NCBI RefSeq assembly: GCF_020639365.1
Contig: NZ_JAINUL010000001.1
Span: forward strand, 7,757,632 to 7,821,631
Length of the DNA: 64,000 bases
Reading direction: 5' to 3'
From: Streptomyces flavotricini
GTDB lineage: Bacteria; Actinomycetota; Actinomycetes; Streptomycetales; Streptomycetaceae
This document shows positions 60,435 to 64,000 of the stretch, in pieces. How positions within the stretch are numbered: position 1 is the first letter of the stretch; every line of letters begins with the position of its first letter. A program made the translations under genes and the position numbers. Under the pieces are notes generated by a model. It searched no databases and had not been told where the DNA came from. It saw only the letters and a program-made list of their open reading frames with translations.

Positions 60435-61697
60435 ATGCCCCCCTACGCCCCGTCCGCCGTCACCGACACCCCTCCCGGCACGACCGCGCGCTCCCAACTC
60501 GACGTCGCGGGCGCCCTGTCCACCCTGCTGCGCGAGGCCACGACCGAACCGCGCCCCGACACCCAACTGGAGGCCCTCACCCTGGCCGTGGCCGCCGACC
60601 TGCCCGTACTCCTGTGGGGTGAGCCGGGCATCGGCAAGACGGCGGCGCTCACCCAGCTCGCGGCCTCCCTGGACCTGCCGCTGACCACCGTGATCGCCAG
60701 CGTGCACGAGCCGTCCGACTTCTCGGGCCTGCCGATCATCGGAGACGACCCCGCTCTGCACGGCGTGCCGATGGCCCCACCGGACTGGGCCGTACGCCTG
60801 GTACGGGCCGGCCGCGGGCTGCTGTTCCTGGACGAGCTGTCCACCGCCCCTCCTGCCGTACAGGCCGCCCTGCTCCGCCTCGTGCTCGAACGGCGGATCG
60901 GCGCGCTCCAACTGCCGCCCGGCGTCAGGATCGTGGCCGCCGCCAACCCGCGGTCCTCGGCGGCCGACGGCTGGGAGCTGAGCCCGCCGCTGGCCAACCG
61001 CTTCGTCCACCTGCAGTGGACCCACGACCACGACGTCGTCGTACGGGGCCTCGGCGGGACCTGGCCCCGGGCCACGCTGCCGCGGCTCGACCCTTCGCAG
61101 CTGCCCCGGGCGGTGGACCACGCCCGCCGGGCGGTGTGCGGACTGCTCGCCGCCCGCCCCACGCTCGTACACCGGCTGCCCAGCGGGGAGACACGGCGGG
61201 GCGGCCCCTGGCCGTCGCCGCGGAGCTGGGAGATGACCCTGCACCTGATCGCCTTCGCCACGGCGGCCGGCTCCTCCCGGGACGTACTCTCCCTGCTGGT
61301 CAGGGGCACGGTGGGGGACGGTCCCGGGCTGGAGCTGCTGGCGAGCATGGACCGGATGGACCTCCCCGACCCCGAGGAACTGCTCGCCGACCCGGCGGCC
61401 GCCGTCCTGCCCGAGCGGGGCGATCTGCGCCAGGCCGTGCTCGACGCGGTGGTGGAGGCGGTACGCAAGCGTCCGGAGGAGGCCCGCTGGGACGCGGCGT
61501 GGGCGCTTCTGGCGCGGGCCCTGGAGACGGGCGCCCCGGACCTGGTCGTCGTACCGGCGACGTCGCTGGCCGCGCTGCGCCGCGAGGAGTGGGACGTACC
61601 GGAGGCGATCGAGCGGCTCGCCGGTGCGGTGTCCCTGTCACGGCGGGCGGACCGTGCGACGGCACGCGCCGCGGCGGCGACGAACGGCACCCGATGA
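60435..61697 (+). CDS. MoxR-family AAA+ ATPase
   Basis: A 420-residue ATPase. It has Walker A GEPGIGKT (62-69), Walker B LLFLDE (129-134), sensor 1 IVAAANP and an HEPSDFSGLP insert typical of MoxR/CbbQ-like proteins. AAAAGG sits before the ATG. It overlaps the metallopeptidase-vWA gene by four bases (ATGA). It is only distantly related to the MoxR at 10935, as the flanking gene sets differ. The natural partner is the HEXXH-vWA protein. Confidence 0.85.
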   Translation: MPPYAPSAVTDTPPGTTARSQLDVAGALSTLLREATTEPRPDTQLEALTLAVAADLPVLLWGEPGIGKTAALTQLAASLDLPLTTVIASVHEPSDFSGLPIIGDDPALHGVPMAPPDWAVRLVRAGRGLLFLDELSTAPPAVQAALLRLVLERRIGALQLPPGVRIVAAANPRSSAADGWELSPPLANRFVHLQWTHDHDVVVRGLGGTWPRATLPRLDPSQLPRAVDHARRAVCGLLAARPTLVHRLPSGETRRGGPWPSPRSWEMTLHLIAFATAAGSSRDVLSLLVRGTVGDGPGLELLASMDRMDLPDPEELLADPAAAVLPERGDLRQAVLDAVVEAVRKRPEEARWDAAWALLARALETGAPDLVVVPATSLAALRREEWDVPEAIERLAGAVSLSRRADRATARAAAATNGTR

Positions 61698-62941
61698 GCG
61701 GCGCGGCGGGCGCGGCGGTGGCCGCCGGAGCACTGGACCGCGACAAGCTGTTCGCCGCCCGGCTGCACGCCGCCCGGGTCCGGCCCTACCTGGCGACCGC
61801 CCTGTTCGCCCTGCACACCGTGGAATCGCGACGGGTGCCGACCATGGCCGTCGACGTGCACTGGCGCTGTTACGTCTCGCCGTCGTTCGTGGACCGTACG
61901 TCGGAAGAGGAACTGGCCGCCGTTTGGGTGCACGAGGTGTCGCACCTGCTGCGCGACCACCACGGACGGAGCGACCGGGTGGCGCGGGAGCGCGGGCTGC
62001 ACGGCCCGGCGGAACGGCTGCGCATGAACATCGCGGCGGACTTCGAGATCAACGACGACGTGTACGGGGACGGCCTGGTCCGGCCCGAGGGCGCCGTCCG
62101 GCCGGCCTCCGTGGGACTGCCCGAAGGGCAGCTCATGGAGGACTACCTGGGCCGGTTCGGGCTCGGACCGGCCACCGGGCACATGGCGTGGCTGGACTGC
62201 GGCAGCGGCGCCGACGGGCTCGAGCGGCAGTGGGACCTCGGGGAGGACGGCGCGCACGGACTGAGCGAAGAGGAACGGGACGCCGTGCGGTTCCGGGTCG
62301 CGCAGGGCATCACCGGCCGTCCGGGCAGTGCCCCGCGCGGGTGGAAGCGGTGGGCGGAGGAGGCCTTCCATCCGCCGCAGCCGTGGCGGGAGTTGCTGGG
62401 AGCGGCGGTCCGCTCGGCGGCCTCCGGCTCCGGCGCGGGCGAGGACTACTCGTACGGCCGTCCGTCACGGCGCTCGGCGGGGGTGCCGGGCGCGGTACTG
62501 CCGAGCCTGCGGCGCAGGCCGCCCCGGGTCTGCGTGGTCATCGACACCTCGGCGTCGGTCAGCGACGCGGAACTGGGCAGCGCGCTGCTGGAGGTGGCCG
62601 CGATCTCCCGTGCGGTGGGCGGCCGGCGGGACCTGGTCACGGTGGTGCCGTGCGACGCGGCGGCCCGGATCGCGCACCCGCTGTGCCGGGCCGAGGGCAT
62701 CCCGCTGGTGGGCGGCGGCGGTACGGATCTCCGTACGGGCTTCGCCAAGGCCCTGGGGTCGGCGGCCCGGCCGGACGTCATCGTGGTCCTGACCGACGGT
62801 CAGACACCCTGGCCCACCACCCGCCCGCCGTGCCGCACGGTGGTGGGCCTGTTTCCCCGGCAGGGCTCATGGGACGAGGACGACCCCGACCACGTCCCCG
62901 ACACCCCGCCCGCCTGGGCCCGCGTGGTCGACATCGGGTGA
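61694..62941 (+). CDS. HEXXH metallopeptidase-vWA (DUF2201/VWA-like) protein
   Basis: A 415-residue protein with an N-terminal zinc-metallopeptidase motif HEVSH (80-84) and a nearby downstream His pair (RDHHGRSD), then a C-terminal VWA-like domain with the metal site DTSAS (284-288) and an Asp in VLTDGQTP. This is the DUF2201 plus VWA-like layout found next to MoxR ATPases. It may cut or mature a client protein under MoxR control. It overlaps the MoxR gene by four bases and ends the operon. The client is unknown. Confidence 0.82.
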   Translation: MSGAAGAAVAAGALDRDKLFAARLHAARVRPYLATALFALHTVESRRVPTMAVDVHWRCYVSPSFVDRTSEEELAAVWVHEVSHLLRDHHGRSDRVARERGLHGPAERLRMNIAADFEINDDVYGDGLVRPEGAVRPASVGLPEGQLMEDYLGRFGLGPATGHMAWLDCGSGADGLERQWDLGEDGAHGLSEEERDAVRFRVAQGITGRPGSAPRGWKRWAEEAFHPPQPWRELLGAAVRSAASGSGAGEDYSYGRPSRRSAGVPGAVLPSLRRRPPRVCVVIDTSASVSDAELGSALLEVAAISRAVGGRRDLVTVVPCDAAARIAHPLCRAEGIPLVGGGGTDLRTGFAKALGSAARPDVIVVLTDGQTPWPTTRPPCRTVVGLFPRQGSWDEDDPDHVPDTPPAWARVVDIG

Positions 62942-63217
62942 CGTTGCCCCTCACGGGCGTTCAGGGACGCCGACGAGGGCGATTGCGCAATCCGCTCTCG
63001 GTGTCGTCGAGGCCGCGCAGGGCCGACCGGTGGACCGGCCGCCCCGGGCCGTCTCTTTCGTACCTGAGCGACAAGATCCGGAAGAGACGGCCGGGGGAGA
63101 ACGCGGCGAGCACCTCGATCGTCTACAGTGCCGGGCACCGTCCACGGACCCGTGGCCGGTCGCCGGTCGGGTGTCCTCCTCGACTCCCGTCCCCTCACCG
63201 CACGGGAGTTGTCCCCC

Positions 63218-63907
63218 ATGGCCCCCTTCCCTCTCCCGCTTGCGGCTGCGGCGCAGGGGCCCGGCGCCCAGGCCGTCAACCTGCTGGACGCCGGTTCCCT
63301 CCTCGCCGCCTTCGGGACGCTCGGCATCGCCGTCGTCCTGTTCGCCGAGACCGGTCTCCTCATCGGCTTCTTCCTGCCCGGAGACTCGCTCCTCTTCACC
63401 GCCGGCCTGTTCTGCGTACCGGGCACGCACGGCCCCGTACACCTCTCGCTGCCCCTCGTCCTGTGCTCGGCGTCGGCCGGGGCCCTGCTCGGGGCTCAGG
63501 TGGGCTACCTCATCGGCCGACGCGGCGGGCGGGCCCTGCTGGCGCGCAGCCGCAGCCGCAAACTCCACGAGGGCGCCGAGCGGGCCGAAGAACTCCTCGA
63601 CCGGTACGGACACGCCAAGGCGATCGTGCTCGCCCGCTTCGTCCCCATCGTGCGCACCGTACTGAACCCGCTGGCCGGAGCACTCGACGTGCCCGCCCGG
63701 GTCTTCGCCCTCTGGCAGATCGCCGGCGGGCTCGTCTGGACCGTCGGACTCGTCCTCGCCGGATACGCGCTCGGCACCTCCGTACCCGACGTCGACCGCT
63801 ACCTGCTGCCGATCGTCGCCCTCATCGCCCTCGTCTCCCTCACCCCACTGGCCCTCGAAATGATCCGCAGGCGGGGCAGCCGCACCCCGAACGAAGGCTC
63901 GCGTTGA
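63218..63907 (+). CDS. DedA-family membrane protein
   Basis: A 229-residue DedA/SNARE-associated protein with about five TMs. It shows the family motif ETGLLIGFFLPGDSLLFTAG near residues 40-60 (here shortened to FFLPGDS), RFVPIVRTVLNPLAGAL, and the GGLVWTVGLVLAGYALG segment. DedA proteins move or flip lipids such as phosphatidylethanolamine or undecaprenyl phosphate and support membrane homeostasis. ATG 63218 follows GGGAG with 9-base spacing. It overlaps the PAP2-family gene by four bases (TTGA), a natural pairing for lipid-carrier recycling. Confidence 0.82.
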   Translation: MAPFPLPLAAAAQGPGAQAVNLLDAGSLLAAFGTLGIAVVLFAETGLLIGFFLPGDSLLFTAGLFCVPGTHGPVHLSLPLVLCSASAGALLGAQVGYLIGRRGGRALLARSRSRKLHEGAERAEELLDRYGHAKAIVLARFVPIVRTVLNPLAGALDVPARVFALWQIAGGLVWTVGLVLAGYALGTSVPDVDRYLLPIVALIALVSLTPLALEMIRRRGSRTPNEGSR

Positions 63908-64000
63908 TCCGTTGGGCGCTGGCCGCAGGGTTGTCCGCCGCCCTGTTCGCCCTGCTGACCGCCCTGGTCGCGGCCCGGCACGGCGCCCCGTTCGGCCTCG
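63904..64000 (+). CDS. PAP2-family phosphatase, 3'-truncated by window edge
   Basis: Only the first 32 codons are present: a TTG start, then IRWALAAGLSAALFALLTALVAARH, the typical first TM and start of a PAP2 (phosphatidic acid / undecaprenyl pyrophosphate phosphatase-like) protein. It is translationally coupled to DedA by a four-base overlap. The catalytic motifs lie outside the window, so the family call rests on the start and the neighbour only. Confidence 0.5.
   Translation, partial: MIRWALAAGLSAALFALLTALVAARHGAPFGL

Overview
The window is very GC-rich with strong third-position GC bias, overlapping ATGA/GTGA gene junctions, GTG and TTG starts, and developmental-type TTA codons. This points to a Streptomyces or close actinomycete chromosome. 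There are no rRNA or tRNA genes, prophage genes or integrases, so this looks like ordinary chromosome with several accessory clusters.

Layout. (1) 1-5.7 kb: a tightly coupled operon of an MFS exporter (cut by the left edge), a tandem GNAT acetyltransferase, a LuxE-type acyl-protein synthetase and a LuxC acyl-CoA reductase fused to a PaaK/LuxE-type adenylating domain. It looks like an acyl-activating and reducing natural-product system without luciferase genes. (2) 5.9-7.4 kb: a small roadblock-like protein, an ArsR-family regulator with a palindromic operator, and a 166-bp MITE-like element whose left end supplies the arsR stop codon. (3) 7.4-14.9 kb: a four-gene operon (zinc-finger-like protein, vWA protein, MoxR AAA+ ATPase, DUF5682-like protein) preceded by a perfect match to the mycobacterial PafBC/RecA-independent DNA-damage promoter. 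(4) 15-17.8 kb: SpoIIE-type phosphatase, VOC protein, a broken KdpD-like kinase remnant, and helically phased GTCAG repeats before a membrane protein gene. (5) 18-28.3 kb: small stress-type and membrane genes (aminotransferase IV, ClC channel, SHOCT and DUF6325 proteins, GAP protein, YihY/BrkB protein with a coupled leader ORF, DUF2252, DHA2 exporter). (6) 28.3-32 kb: a gyrB/parE remnant, an SDR, a TolB-like protein and an MFS transporter.

(7) 32-56.6 kb: a large exopolysaccharide locus. It contains sugar-nucleotide genes (Gfo/Idh oxidoreductase, epimerase, two DegT aminotransferases, NeuD-like and WbpD-like acyltransferases, UDP-GlcNAc 2-epimerase, UDP-sugar dehydrogenase), glycosyltransferases, a WecG/TagA transferase, a Wzx flippase, two Wzz proteins and a Wzz-Wzy fusion, plus a large secreted DUF4082 protein and a beta-helix protein. 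The set fits the WbpA/B/E/D/I route to a 2,3-diacetamido-mannuronic acid and a Wzx/Wzy-assembled polymer. Five genes here, and a nearby MFS gene, each carry an in-frame TTA codon, implying bldA (developmental) control.

(8) 56.7-64 kb: a membrane alpha/beta hydrolase, a small lipoprotein-like or anchored protein, a second and different MoxR module (unknown protein, MoxR ATPase, HEXXH metallopeptidase-vWA protein), then a DedA-family protein overlapping a PAP2 phosphatase that runs off the right edge.

All assignments are by reading motifs and family resemblance; no database search was run.
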